Positions 15,966 to 23,934 of a stretch of 35,367 bases of DNA are shown one piece after another (position 1 is the stretch's first letter; the number at the start of each line of letters is the position of its first letter). The notes under the pieces were generated by a model. That model searched no databases. It had not been told where the DNA came from and saw only the letters and a program-made list of their open reading frames with translations. This DNA comes from Terriglobia bacterium (GTDB lineage Bacteria > Acidobacteriota > Terriglobia > Terriglobales > Acidobacteriaceae). A program made the position numbers and the translations under genes. The stretch covers positions 1 to 35,367 of the forward strand of contig JAIQFZ010000032.1 of assembly GCA_020073015.1 (NCBI GenBank), written 5' to 3'.

Positions 15966-16353
15966 AAGGTCCCTCGACTCCCCCTTCGCTTACGCTCAGG
16001 GTCGCTCGGGACGACAAATTGAGAACGATGGATGCCGCGCGCGGGGACGGCGCTGAAATGGCGCCCAACTTTTTATTTAAGCACGATCCGCCGGAACAAC
16101 GAAATGTCCGTACCGACCGGTTGGTATAAACGTCGCGAATCGGATCGTCCGCGATGGATCGGCGCAGAGCCTATGACACACCAGATGGGCGGAGGACAAA
16201 AGAGGACGGAAGTAACACGAGGATTGATGTGCGCTTCCCCAGCAGCACTGGGGCGCAACTCGAACGGTTGAGTCCAGCGCCTAAAGGCGCGCTCTTTCTC
16301 CCTCTCTGCGGTCTGAAGGAAGGCATGCCCTGATACGAATCGCTGCGGTGAGC
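15966..16353. other. 388-base non-coding gap with repeats and operator
   Basis: No convincing gene is seen. At 15972-16015 a segment of the CTTCGCT(T)ACGCTCAGGGTCG...GGGACGAC type is related to parts of the elements at 3580-3695 and 25209-25364. A TetR-like operator lies at 16111-16126. Two small hairpins follow: CCCCAG/CTGGGG at about 16234-16250 and GCGCC-TAAA-GGCGC at 16277-16290. The gap should contain the acyl-CoA dehydrogenase promoter. Confidence 0.6.
16111..16126. promoter_or_regulatory. TetR-family-type operator upstream of the acyl-CoA dehydrogenase
   Basis: TACCGACCGGTTGGTA is a 16-base near-perfect inverted repeat around a central CCGG, with one mismatched pair. It lies about 145 bases upstream of the acyl-CoA dehydrogenase ATG. 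The form resembles TetR-family operators for fatty-acid and phenylacetate catabolism (the Thermus PfmR site, as I recall it). No TetR gene is in the window. Confidence 0.5.
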
Positions 16354-16632
16354 TTAGGCGGGCTTTTTCCCGCCAGTCCCAAAGACCTTTCGCGCCAACC
16401 ACAAGGGAGCCACGAATACATGCACCGGGTTGGTGAGAAATGCCGGCTTATTCCCTTCGATCAAGTGGCCGAGCCAGGCGAGCGCAAACGCGGTCGGGAT
16501 CAGCAGCAGCGCGATCACCCAGTGCCACCACACCACGATGACCGACGAGAAGCCCAGCGGAATGGCGATCATATGCAGAGCGCGGTTCACCGGATGGTTG
16601 TGCGCGCCGTCGTAGTGCGAATAGAGTCCCAT
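16354..16632 (-). CDS. Mpo1-like (DUF962) membrane protein
   Basis: The 92-residue protein belongs to the DUF962/Mpo1 family, whose yeast member is an iron-dependent dioxygenase in 2-hydroxy fatty acid alpha-oxidation. Conserved features are Y4-S-H6-Y, N16-R17-x-x-H20, two hydrophobic helices (about 22-35 and 38-55) and GHxIEGNKPAF at residues 55-65 followed by NPVHVFVAPLW. The putative iron ligands His6, His20 and His56 are retained. It is shorter than the yeast protein. A GGTGAG ribosome site precedes the ATG. It diverges from the kinase gene. Confidence 0.85.
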   Translation of the reverse strand: MGLYSHYDGAHNHPVNRALHMIAIPLGFSSVIVVWWHWVIALLLIPTAFALAWLGHLIEGNKPAFLTNPVHVFVAPLWLARKVFGTGGKKPA

Positions 16633-16668
16633 GTTCTCACCCCACGCGAGAAGCTCCCAGTCTCGGGC

Positions 16669-16674
16669 ATTATA
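16669..16674 (-). promoter_or_regulatory. -10 box of the Mpo1-like gene
   Basis: A perfect TATAAT on the minus strand lies 37 bases before the ATG at 16632. The best -35 candidate at 17-base spacing is a weak GTTTCA, so this is a moderate promoter prediction. Confidence 0.45.
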
Positions 16675-16892
16675 TCCCCGGTTCGGCCTGGTGAAACGGC
16701 CGAGACCGCAAAAACACTATGTTTCGGAGGGGTTTACCCCGCTTTCCCCAAAGCCATTTCGGGGGTATACTTCCTTGGCATATCGGGGTGTTGGGTTCTC
16801 GAATCCCCTCGACAACCTGAGACGCGGGGTCGCCTTGTCGTTGAGGTCTGAGGCGCGCTCCCTCCGCCGGCTCTCCGTACCAGGCAATTCCC

Positions 16893-19754
16893 ATGGACGA
16901 GCGCGACCGCAGGGCCAACGATTCCGATCGCCCGACGATGCCGGGGACTTTTCGTCCCGGAGACCACGCTGCCGCTGCCGCTCAGACCCCGCCGCCGCTC
17001 TCCAAGCCTCCGCTTTCCGACGCCGTGACCATGCCGCAGGCCACCCCTATTCCGGACGTCTCGGCGGCGATGCCTTATGTCTTTCAGCCGTCCTCGGGGG
17101 ACCAGAACGGTATCTCGGCGTTCCGCGCGCTCCAGCCGGGAGCTGTTTTCGGGGGCCGCTACGAAATCCTCCGCGTCCTTGGACAGGGCGGCATGGGCGC
17201 CGTCTACCAGGCGCGCGACCGCGAGCTCGACCGGCTGATCGCGCTCAAGGTCATCCGTCCCGAACTCGCGACCGACCCTGCCATCTTGCAGCGCTTCAAG
17301 CAGGAACTGATTCTTGCCCGCAATATCACCCACAAGAACGTCGTGCGCATTTATGACCTGGGCGAGGCCGAGGGCATCCGCTTCATCAGCATGGAGTACG
17401 TGGACGGCGAGGACCTGCGCACGCTGCTCCGCCACCATGGCAAGTTCTCCTCGCGCGAGGCCATCGGCATGATTGAGCAGGTCTGCCGCGCGCTCGATGC
17501 CGCCCATGCCGAGGGCGTGATCCACCGCGACCTGAAGCCGCAGAACATCATGCGCGACCAGCATGGCCGGATCGTGGTGATGGATTTCGGGCTGGCGCGT
17601 TCGCTCGGCGAGACCGGCCTGACCCAGACCGGCGCCATCGTGGGCACGCTCGAATACATGTCCCCCGAGCAGGCGCTGGGCGTGACGCTTGACCAACGTT
17701 CCGACATCTTCAGCGTCGGCCTCATCTTCTACGAACTGCTGACCGGCAAAGCTCCCTACGAGGCCGACACTGCCATTGCCAGCCTGATGAAGCGCACGCG
17801 CGAAGATGCGCGCCCGGCCTCCGATGTCGATCACTCTGTCCCCAAATCCCTGAGTGCAATCGTGGGCCGCTGCTTGGAGCGTGAGCCCGTCAATCGCTAT
17901 CACTCGGTGGTCGAACTGTTGCAGCAGCTGACCACCTGGGAGGCGAATCCGAACATCAGTGCCGAAGCACTTTCCAAGATGATCGCGCACCCGGTCGTAC
18001 ACTCCTCGGGCTTCAACCTCGATCTTCCGGGGTCGCGCTGGATGTGGATCGCCGGAGCCGTGCTGGTGGTCGTGCTGGCGGCCTTCACCGGACGCACGGT
18101 GCTGGTCCGTTCCGGTTCACAGGGCGGGAGTGTGGTCCACGGCATCCCACCGCTCAGCAAGGGAAAATATGTCGCCATCCTCCCGCTCAAGCGGATCGGA
18201 GAGGAAAAAACGCTCGGTTACGTGGCTGATGGAATTGAGGAAGCGCTCGCCGCCAAGCTATTTCAGCTGAAGGAAGTCCACTTGGCTTCCTCGGACGCGG
18301 TCGAAAAAGTCGCCGCCAAAGATCTGCCGGTCGCGAAGCTCGCCCAGCTACTGGGCGTCAACCTGGTTCTGCAAGGCATGGTGCAGGGCAGCAGCGACAA
18401 ACTGCGCGTCACCCTGAGTCTCGACGATGCCACCAAGGGTAGGCTCTGGAGCCAGGAGTTCTCGGGCATCCCCGGAGATCTGCTGGCGCTCGAGGACCAG
18501 ATCTATGGCAACCTGGTCACCGCGCTCGCGCTCAAGCCGACCAACGAAGAACTGGCGCGCAGCAGCGCTCACCCCACCGAGAACGTGAAGGCCTACGATC
18601 TCTACCTCCAGGGGCGGAACGCCCTGCGCAACGGCCACAACCCGGAAGAGATTAAGAGGGCCGCCGACCTATTCGAGCAGGCCATCGACAAGGACTCCAA
18701 CTTCGCCCTCGCCTACGCCGGGCTGGCCGACGCCAGCGATCGCATGTACGGCGAAAGCAAGGAGAGCCTGTGGGCGCAAAAGGCGACGCTGGCGGCCGAG
18801 CAGGCGGAGCGGCTCTCGAGCACGCTGCCCGAGGTCCATCTCGCCTTGGGCAGCGTCTACTCCACCACCGGCAAGAACGCGCAAGCCATCACCGAGCTGC
18901 AACGCGCGCTGGAACTGGCACCTAATTCCGATGAAGCCTATCGCCGTTTGGGGGACGCCTACCTCGCCAGTGGGCAAGCGGCTGAAGCCATCGCAGCCTA
19001 CCAGAACGGCGTCGCCGCGAACCCCTACTTCTGGTGGAATCATAATTCTCTGGGGAAGGCCTACCTGGAACTGGGCGATTCGGCCAAGGCGATGGAGGCT
19101 TTTCGGAAAGTCGTCGAGTTGGCCAGCGATAATCCCATCGGCTACGAAAACATCGGCACAGTTTATTTCCGTGAAGGTAAGTGGCTGGAAGCGATCCCGA
19201 ATTACCAGAAGGCCTTGTCGTTCGCTCCCGATGCCGAAACCTATTCCAACCTGGGAACCTGTTATTTCTTTCTGCGACGCTACGACGAATCGGTGACGAT
19301 GTACCAGAAGGCGGCCGAGATGGCGCCCAACAAAGAGGTAATTCTTGGCAACCTGGGCGATGCTTACCGCTGGTCCGGACACTCGGAGCAGGCTGCCCAG
19401 GCCTATGACAAGGCGATCACGCTGGCGTTCCAGGAACTCCAGGTGAATCCGCGTTCCTTCACCATCATGGGCGATCTGGCGCTCTATTACGCCAAGAAGG
19501 GCGATGCCACCAATGCCCTGCAGTACATCCAGCGGGCCCGCTCCATCAGCCCCGAGGACCTGCAGCTGATGTATTCAGAAGTGCAAGTGAAAGCGATGAT
19601 TGGGAAACCGGAAGATGCCCTGAAGGCACTGCGGACGGCTCTGCAGAAAGGCTACGCTGCGCAGGAGGCCTGGAACGATCCTGAGCTTGCCAAGCTCCAG
19701 GCCCTGCCGCAGTTTTCTCAGTTGGTGAAAGAGTTTTCCAAAAAGAACCCCTAA
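16893..19754 (+). CDS. transmembrane Ser/Thr protein kinase with C-terminal TPRs
   Basis: The 953-residue PknB-type kinase has a Pro/Ala-rich leader (1-80) and a kinase domain at about 90-350: Gly loop LGQGGMGAVY (96-105), catalytic Lys119 in ALKV, HRDLKPQN (211-218), DFG (231-233) and SPEQ of the activation segment (257-260). One transmembrane helix (about 383-403) follows. An extracytoplasmic TolB/FlgO-like domain (about 420-540: YVAILPL...GYVADGIEEALAAKL...LVLQGMVQ) leads into some ten TPRs to the C-terminus. The kinase is thus inside and the sensing or scaffolding part outside. All catalytic residues are present. Its stop overlaps that of the convergent PEP-CTERM gene, with a shared terminator. 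The layout is typical of acidobacterial kinases. Confidence 0.94.
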   Translation: MDERDRRANDSDRPTMPGTFRPGDHAAAAAQTPPPLSKPPLSDAVTMPQATPIPDVSAAMPYVFQPSSGDQNGISAFRALQPGAVFGGRYEILRVLGQGGMGAVYQARDRELDRLIALKVIRPELATDPAILQRFKQELILARNITHKNVVRIYDLGEAEGIRFISMEYVDGEDLRTLLRHHGKFSSREAIGMIEQVCRALDAAHAEGVIHRDLKPQNIMRDQHGRIVVMDFGLARSLGETGLTQTGAIVGTLEYMSPEQALGVTLDQRSDIFSVGLIFYELLTGKAPYEADTAIASLMKRTREDARPASDVDHSVPKSLSAIVGRCLEREPVNRYHSVVELLQQLTTWEANPNISAEALSKMIAHPVVHSSGFNLDLPGSRWMWIAGAVLVVVLAAFTGRTVLVRSGSQGGSVVHGIPPLSKGKYVAILPLKRIGEEKTLGYVADGIEEALAAKLFQLKEVHLASSDAVEKVAAKDLPVAKLAQLLGVNLVLQGMVQGSSDKLRVTLSLDDATKGRLWSQEFSGIPGDLLALEDQIYGNLVTALALKPTNEELARSSAHPTENVKAYDLYLQGRNALRNGHNPEEIKRAADLFEQAIDKDSNFALAYAGLADASDRMYGESKESLWAQKATLAAEQAERLSSTLPEVHLALGSVYSTTGKNAQAITELQRALELAPNSDEAYRRLGDAYLASGQAAEAIAAYQNGVAANPYFWWNHNSLGKAYLELGDSAKAMEAFRKVVELASDNPIGYENIGTVYFREGKWLEAIPNYQKALSFAPDAETYSNLGTCYFFLRRYDESVTMYQKAAEMAPNKEVILGNLGDAYRWSGHSEQAAQAYDKAITLAFQELQVNPRSFTIMGDLALYYAKKGDATNALQYIQRARSISPEDLQLMYSEVQVKAMIGKPEDALKALRTALQKGYAAQEAWNDPELAKLQALPQFSQLVKEFSKKNP

Positions 19755-19771
19755 GAGTTGAAGGGGTTCTT
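19743..19771. terminator. bidirectional terminator overlapping two stop codons
   Basis: A perfect 10-bp stem (AAGAACCCCT at 19743-19752 with AGGGGTTCTT at 19762-19771) encloses a 9-base loop. The kinase TAA (19752-19754) and the PEP-CTERM TAG (19753-19751) lie at the stem-loop boundary. An A run at 19740-19744 gives a T run for the minus-strand transcript. Confidence 0.75.
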
Positions 19772-20326
19772 CCACAGTTTCCGTCGCGAAACCAACGCAC
19801 CCAGCCCTGTCAGCATCAAGGCAACTGTACCGGGTTCCGGAGCAGCTCCCGCGTGCGCAGTGAAATCCAACCCACCCGGCCAGCAGCTCTCCGCAAGGCA
19901 GGCAAACCCAATGGTGAAGCTCTGCCCGTTCAGAATCCCGATCTCGGGATTCTTGCCGCTTCTGATCCCCGACAACACAATCTCCACCGAGCCATTCTGC
20001 AAGGTCTTGGTTGTGCAGCTCGTAAACAGGTTCTGTATACAGCTAATGGCGGAGGCCGGCACCGTGCCGTTTTCAATCAGCGTCAAAGACGTCCAATTTT
20101 TCCCCGACGCATTGGTGAAGAACAAAAATCCAGAGCCGTGCTTGGGGACGCTGAAACTGAAGTTCATGCCAACGCCCGTACATCCCTTCGCTGGACAAAG
20201 CGGAGTCGGCGAACTACCGCTGACGCCGTGAATAATGATCCTGGGATCGTTGACCGAGTCGGCAAACGCCACCGCCGCTCCCAGCACGATCAGCAGAATC
20301 AGCACACAGAACCGAGAAATCTTCAT
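19751..20326 (-). CDS. PEP-CTERM sorting-domain protein
   Basis: The 191-residue exported protein starts with a signal peptide (MKISRFCVLILL..., likely cleavage after AFA near residue 22). The body is beta-rich and Cys-containing and not recognised. It ends with a typical exosortase substrate tail: Pro-Glu-Pro at residues 163-165, a hydrophobic stretch VALMLTGLGALV and the basic cluster RRK at 181-183. Such tails are cleaved by exosortase and the protein reaches the cell surface or matrix. The start at 20326 is preferred over an in-frame upstream start because the signal peptide begins there, with AGGA about 9 bases before it. No exosortase gene is in the window. Confidence 0.85.
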   Translation of the reverse strand: MKISRFCVLILLIVLGAAVAFADSVNDPRIIIHGVSGSSPTPLCPAKGCTGVGMNFSFSVPKHGSGFLFFTNASGKNWTSLTLIENGTVPASAISCIQNLFTSCTTKTLQNGSVEIVLSGIRSGKNPEIGILNGQSFTIGFACLAESCWPGGLDFTAHAGAAPEPGTVALMLTGLGALVSRRKLWKNPFNS

Positions 20327-20347
20327 GGGAATTTTCCTGTTCACCAC

Positions 20348-20707
20348 TGAGTTTGCTGGGTAGTACTCTCCCAGCTTTTAGGGGAGTTCGCAGAGCGTAT
20401 CTCCTTCGCCCAGGAGGGTCAAGCGGAAACGCCGAGCTTTTCCAAGAAATCTGGGAATGACATGCAAACTGTTGCGCACTTATCGCAGAGATTGTCTGCT
20501 ACCCTGTGCAAAACCGGCTCTAGTCGGGCTGTTCGTGTCGAATGCCGAGAAAAAAGCCGGAGCCCGAGAGCTCCGGCTGTCCAGTTAGCTGGTTGCCCGG
20601 ATAAAGAATTAAGACGCTTGCGCGTCGCCAGCCGCGCCCGGAATCCTGCGCGAAGGATTCACGCACTGCTGCTCAACCTTAAGCGCTTGCTCGAAGCGCG
20701 TAGCTCG
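20348..20707. other. 360-base non-coding gap with terminator and hairpins
   Basis: No gene was found. The left part is the leader of the PEP-CTERM gene and contains a GCTGGG/CCCAGC hairpin near 20363-20383. The centre holds the terminator of the XRE gene. The right part (about 20600-20716) is rich in GCGC-type inverted repeats, ending in the palindrome at the XRE stop. Confidence 0.6.
20550..20578 (-). terminator. strong Rho-independent terminator of the XRE gene
   Basis: On the minus strand a perfect 9-bp stem AGCCGGAGC/GCTCCGGCT with a 6-base loop is followed by a run of T residues. It sits about 130 bases beyond the XRE stop codon, so that mRNA has a long structured 3' end. Confidence 0.88.
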
Positions 20708-20716
20708 CTACGCGCT
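20695..20716. repeat. palindrome across the XRE stop codon
   Basis: AGCGCGTAG-CTCG-CTACGCGCT is a perfect 9-bp stem with a tetraloop that contains the TAG stop (20710-20708). It has no T run and so is not a terminator on its own; it could protect or regulate the 3' end. Confidence 0.6.
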
Positions 20717-21247
20717 CCGCCGCGGCCTCACCGTCAGATCCCTGACCTGCGCGAGAATGCTCGACATCTGCATCCCGTTCAGTTGCGCGACGAACGGCAA
20801 GATTTCGCCCACGAACTGATCTTCCATCAGCTCGCGCACTTCTTCCTGCCGGTTACGTTCCCCACCGCAGAGCAATTCCGGCACGTTCACTTCCAGAGCT
20901 CTTGCCAGCCGCTCCAGCGACGAGAGCGTGGGTGTCGCCTTCTCATTTTCGATCTTCGACACATACGTCCGAGGGACCGACATGCGCAACGCGAGTTGCC
21001 GCTGGCTCAAACCATTGCGCAACCGCAACGAACGAATGGAGTGCGCCAGGTTCAGATGCCCGTGGCCGTTGCCATTCACGCTCATCGGCAAAACTTCCGC
21101 CGCGGGCGCTACGATTTCCGGCTCCTCCTCATCCAAGGACAAGTGGCAGCGCCGGCAGAGATTATTGGTTGTGCGGAATTGGACCAGCAGACAGCGGTCG
21201 CAACGTACAACCTCCCGTGAATCGACGGGAGTCAGTGTAGTGGCCAT
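20708..21247 (-). CDS. zinc-ribbon plus XRE-type HTH regulator
   Basis: The 179-residue protein has two parts. Residues 16-34 form a CxxC-x11-CxxC zinc ribbon (C16, C19, C31, C34). Residues about 69-125 form a Cro/CI-type helix-turn-helix (SIRSLRLRNGLSQRQLALRM, then VPRTYVSKIENEKATPTLSSLERLARAL). The C-terminal 50 residues are helical and unassigned. The architecture is familiar in acidobacteria, but the regulon is unknown. It diverges from the HD-domain gene and ends in a palindrome followed by a strong terminator. Confidence 0.88.
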   Translation of the reverse strand: MATTLTPVDSREVVRCDRCLLVQFRTTNNLCRRCHLSLDEEEPEIVAPAAEVLPMSVNGNGHGHLNLAHSIRSLRLRNGLSQRQLALRMSVPRTYVSKIENEKATPTLSSLERLARALEVNVPELLCGGERNRQEEVRELMEDQFVGEILPFVAQLNGMQMSSILAQVRDLTVRPRRSA

Positions 21248-21413
21248 TCAGGGTTTGGGAGTGCCAGAGCAGGGGCTACTCTCAAAGCCAACTGAAGCGT
21301 AATCTCAACGATTGGCCCTGTGGAAGTCAAGAAAAAAGTACGAAGAAACACGGTATTTGTAGAAGAAAATCCTAATTAGGCGGCGAAAACCAGGAGAAAA
21401 CAGGTACAAAACC

Positions 21414-21992
21414 ATGAATGAGCGCCCGACGGCATGGGGGTTACTAACTGAGTACACTCAGTCCGAAAGCCTGCGAAAACATGCACTTGCAGTGGAGGCC
21501 TGCATGCGCGCCTACGCCCGCAAGGCAGGCGCCGACGAAGCCTTATGGGGCCTGGTTGGACTTCTCCACGACTTCGACTACGAGAAATTTCCCACCGCCG
21601 AAGACCATCCTTTCAAAGGAAGTGAAATCCTGAAGGAACGTGGATACTCGGAGGAAATTCGCCGCGCCATTCTCTCGCACGCCGAATACAGCGGAGTCGC
21701 GCGCATCACGACCATGGAGAAGACACTGTTCGCGTGCGACGAACTCGCCGGATTCATCACCGCCTGTGCCCTCGTGAAGCCGGGAAAGTCGCTGGCCGAG
21801 GTGGAAGCGAAGTCGGTTCGAAAGAAAATGAAAGACAAGGCCTTCGCCCGCAGCGTCAGCCGCGATGACATCGTGAAGGGCGCGGCAGACTTGGGCGTCG
21901 ACCTGGAACAACACATCGCGTTCTGCATCGAGGCGATGAGGACGGTCGCGAAGGAACTTGGGCTAGAAGGCGCCGCAGAGACGTCAGCGTAA
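21414..21992 (+). CDS. HD-domain metal-dependent phosphohydrolase
   Basis: The 192-residue soluble protein has a compact HD domain of the HDIG type: His23 (LRKHALAVE), the H52-D53 pair in LLHDFDYEKFP, His89 in LSHAEYSG and Asp109 in ACDELAGF. These are the expected metal ligands. Small stand-alone HD proteins hydrolyse nucleotides or phosphate esters; no substrate can be inferred. An AGGAG ribosome site lies upstream of the ATG. It is monocistronic, divergent from the XRE regulator. Confidence 0.88.
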   Translation: MNERPTAWGLLTEYTQSESLRKHALAVEACMRAYARKAGADEALWGLVGLLHDFDYEKFPTAEDHPFKGSEILKERGYSEEIRRAILSHAEYSGVARITTMEKTLFACDELAGFITACALVKPGKSLAEVEAKSVRKKMKDKAFARSVSRDDIVKGAADLGVDLEQHIAFCIEAMRTVAKELGLEGAAETSA

Positions 21993-22330
21993 AAGCGGCT
22001 CCCCGCGCCGAACACGGGAGGGCAGGGCTTGGCAATCTTATTCGTCGACACCATCTTGCATTACCGCAGCGAATGGTTTCGCCAGGTACTGGCCGTCACG
22101 AAATAGACGTCCGTACCGAAAGAGGTGTAGTCCCGAGGAGGTTTCGACATTCTCACCTCAGCGGCTCAAGCCGATTGGCGATGGTTTTTGACCGGCATGG
22201 CTGAAGCCATGCCCTCCCGACACTTTTACCCGCCTTGAAGCCCCGTGTCTGTGAGAAATGAACGTACGTTGGTAGGTTATTTCGTCCGATGGCGGGGCAA
22301 CCGTCCCACGTCCCACAGGCAGATTCGCCG
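21993..22330. other. 338-base non-coding gap with repeat copy C
   Basis: No gene is apparent between the convergent HD-domain and hutH genes. TCTCACCTCAGCGGCT (22151-22166) is identical to the left part of repeat B, and a perfect 8-bp hairpin GGCATGGC-TGAA-GCCATGCC lies at 22194-22213. No clear T-run terminator was seen. Confidence 0.6.
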
Positions 22331-23866
22331 TTAGCGAACCACTTCCGCCACCTTCCCGCTCGCAATCATCTCGGCGATACGCGCGAAGTCCTGATACATC
22401 ACTCGGTCCTTCTCCATCGTGGGACACACCGCCCGTACGGCCGCATGGGCCTGCTGCAGTGGCTTCGATGTCTTCAACGGCGCCAGGCAGTCGATCGCCT
22501 GCGCCGCCGCCATCGCCTCAATCGCCAGCGTGTTGCGCGCGTTCTCCACCACTCTCTTCAACTTGTTGGCCGCCGTCATCCCCATCGAGACGAAGTCTTC
22601 TTTATTGCCCGACGTGGTGATCGAATCGACCGACGCGGGATGCGCCAGCACTTTGTTTTCACTGACCAGCGCCGCGGCGGTGACCTGCGGCATCATGAAG
22701 CCCGAGTTCAAACCCGCGCCGGGCGCGAGAAATGGGGGCAGGCCTTCGCTGAGCGCGGGATTCACCATGCGCTCGAGCCGGCGCTCACTGATGCCCGCGA
22801 GCGCGCTCAAAGCGATCGCTAGAAAATCGAGCGCGAAGGCCAGCGGCTCGCCGTGAAAATTTCCGCCGGAAAGTACATCGCCCTCGCCATCCATCGCCCT
22901 CGGATTCTTCACGAAGACGAGCGGGTTATCGACGGCTGAGTTGGTCTCGGTTTCAAACACCCGGCGGCAGTGTGCGAGCGTGTCGCGGACTGCGCCATGC
23001 ACTTGCGGGATGCAGCGCAGCGAGTAAGCGTCCTGTACGCGGCCGCAGTCGCGATGCGAGACGCGGATCTCACTCTCTTCGAGCAAACGGCGCAGGTTCG
23101 CGGCCGTCTTGATCTGCCCGGCATGCGGGCGTGCCTTCTGGATCCGTTCATCGAAAGCGACGTTGGTCCCCTGGAGCGCATCGCACGCCATGGCCCCGAT
23201 GACGTCGGCCGAGTCGACCAGCGTCTCGGCGGCGAGCAGCATCAGTGTGCCCACCGCCAGCATGGCTTGCGTACCGTTGATGAGCGACACGGCTTCTTTC
23301 GCTTCCAGCACGAGCGGCTTGATCTGTGCGCGCTTCAAGGCTTCAGTGCTGGCGATGCGCGCGCCGTTTTCATCGAAACACTCGCCCTCACCGATGAGTG
23401 CGAGCGCCAAGTGCGCGAGCGGCGCGAGGTCGCCGCTGGCGCCGACGCTGCCCTGCGAGGGGACGACCGGAGCGACACCGCGGTTGAGCATCTCGCAGAT
23501 CATATCGATGGTCGCAGCGCGCACCCCCGAGTTCCCTTTCGAGAGCGAGTTGGCGCGCAGGAGCATCATGGCGCGCGTCTCGGGAATCGTGAGCGGCTCG
23601 CCGACGCCGACGGCGTGCGAGCGAATCAGGTTGACTTGCAACTCGCGGATCTGGTCCCCGGCAATCCGCACGTCGCTCAGCTTGCCGACACCCGTCGTGA
23701 TCGCATAAGAAACCTTATCGTTGGCAACCAGCGTATCGACGACGACGCGGGCGCGGTTGACGGCCTCACGCGCATCGGGGTCGAGGAGCACGGGCCGGCG
23801 GTCGACCGCGACTTCGCGCACGGCCTCAAGGGTAAGATCGTTTCCGTTGATGTGAAGGGCTTTCAA
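22331..23866 (-). CDS. hutH: histidine ammonia-lyase
   Basis: HutH deaminates L-histidine to urocanate using an MIO cofactor made from Ala-Ser-Gly. The motif GASGDLAPLAH is present; from TTG 23866 the triad is A143-S144-G145, almost exactly the textbook position. Other family marks are YAITTGVG and a His in LIRSHAVGVG; the C-terminal region contains SGNKEDFVSMGM. TTG 23866 gives the canonical MKALHINGND start and has AGGAA 6 bases before it. A GTG at 23938 overlapping the thioesterase stop would add 24 non-conserved residues. The 511-residue length is normal. No hutU or hutI is present; it follows the leucine genes on the same strand. Confidence 0.93.
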   Translation of the reverse strand: MKALHINGNDLTLEAVREVAVDRRPVLLDPDAREAVNRARVVVDTLVANDKVSYAITTGVGKLSDVRIAGDQIRELQVNLIRSHAVGVGEPLTIPETRAMMLLRANSLSKGNSGVRAATIDMICEMLNRGVAPVVPSQGSVGASGDLAPLAHLALALIGEGECFDENGARIASTEALKRAQIKPLVLEAKEAVSLINGTQAMLAVGTLMLLAAETLVDSADVIGAMACDALQGTNVAFDERIQKARPHAGQIKTAANLRRLLEESEIRVSHRDCGRVQDAYSLRCIPQVHGAVRDTLAHCRRVFETETNSAVDNPLVFVKNPRAMDGEGDVLSGGNFHGEPLAFALDFLAIALSALAGISERRLERMVNPALSEGLPPFLAPGAGLNSGFMMPQVTAAALVSENKVLAHPASVDSITTSGNKEDFVSMGMTAANKLKRVVENARNTLAIEAMAAAQAIDCLAPLKTSKPLQQAHAAVRAVCPTMEKDRVMYQDFARIAEMIASGKVAEVVR

Positions 23867-23934
23867 GGGCAGTTCCTGGTTGCTGGTTGCTGGTCGCTCG
23901 TCGTTCGCTCGCTGGTCCACGCCTTGAGCTGGAC

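Noticed and set aside
16032-16271. 79-codon plus-strand frame in the gap upstream of the acyl-CoA dehydrogenase
   Set aside because: It overlaps repeats and the operator-like palindrome, and the composition does not look like protein.
16768-16773. TATACT -10-like box upstream of the kinase
   Set aside because: No acceptable -35 at the right spacing, so not listed as a promoter.
16734-18002. 422-codon minus-strand frame opposite the kinase domain
   Set aside because: Opposite strand of a gene with all kinase motifs; no start site or family signature.
20363-20383. GCTGGG/CCCAGC hairpin followed by TTTT upstream of the PEP-CTERM gene
   Set aside because: It looks like a weak plus-strand terminator, but no plus-strand gene precedes it; it may be leader structure. 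No known riboswitch motif could be matched.
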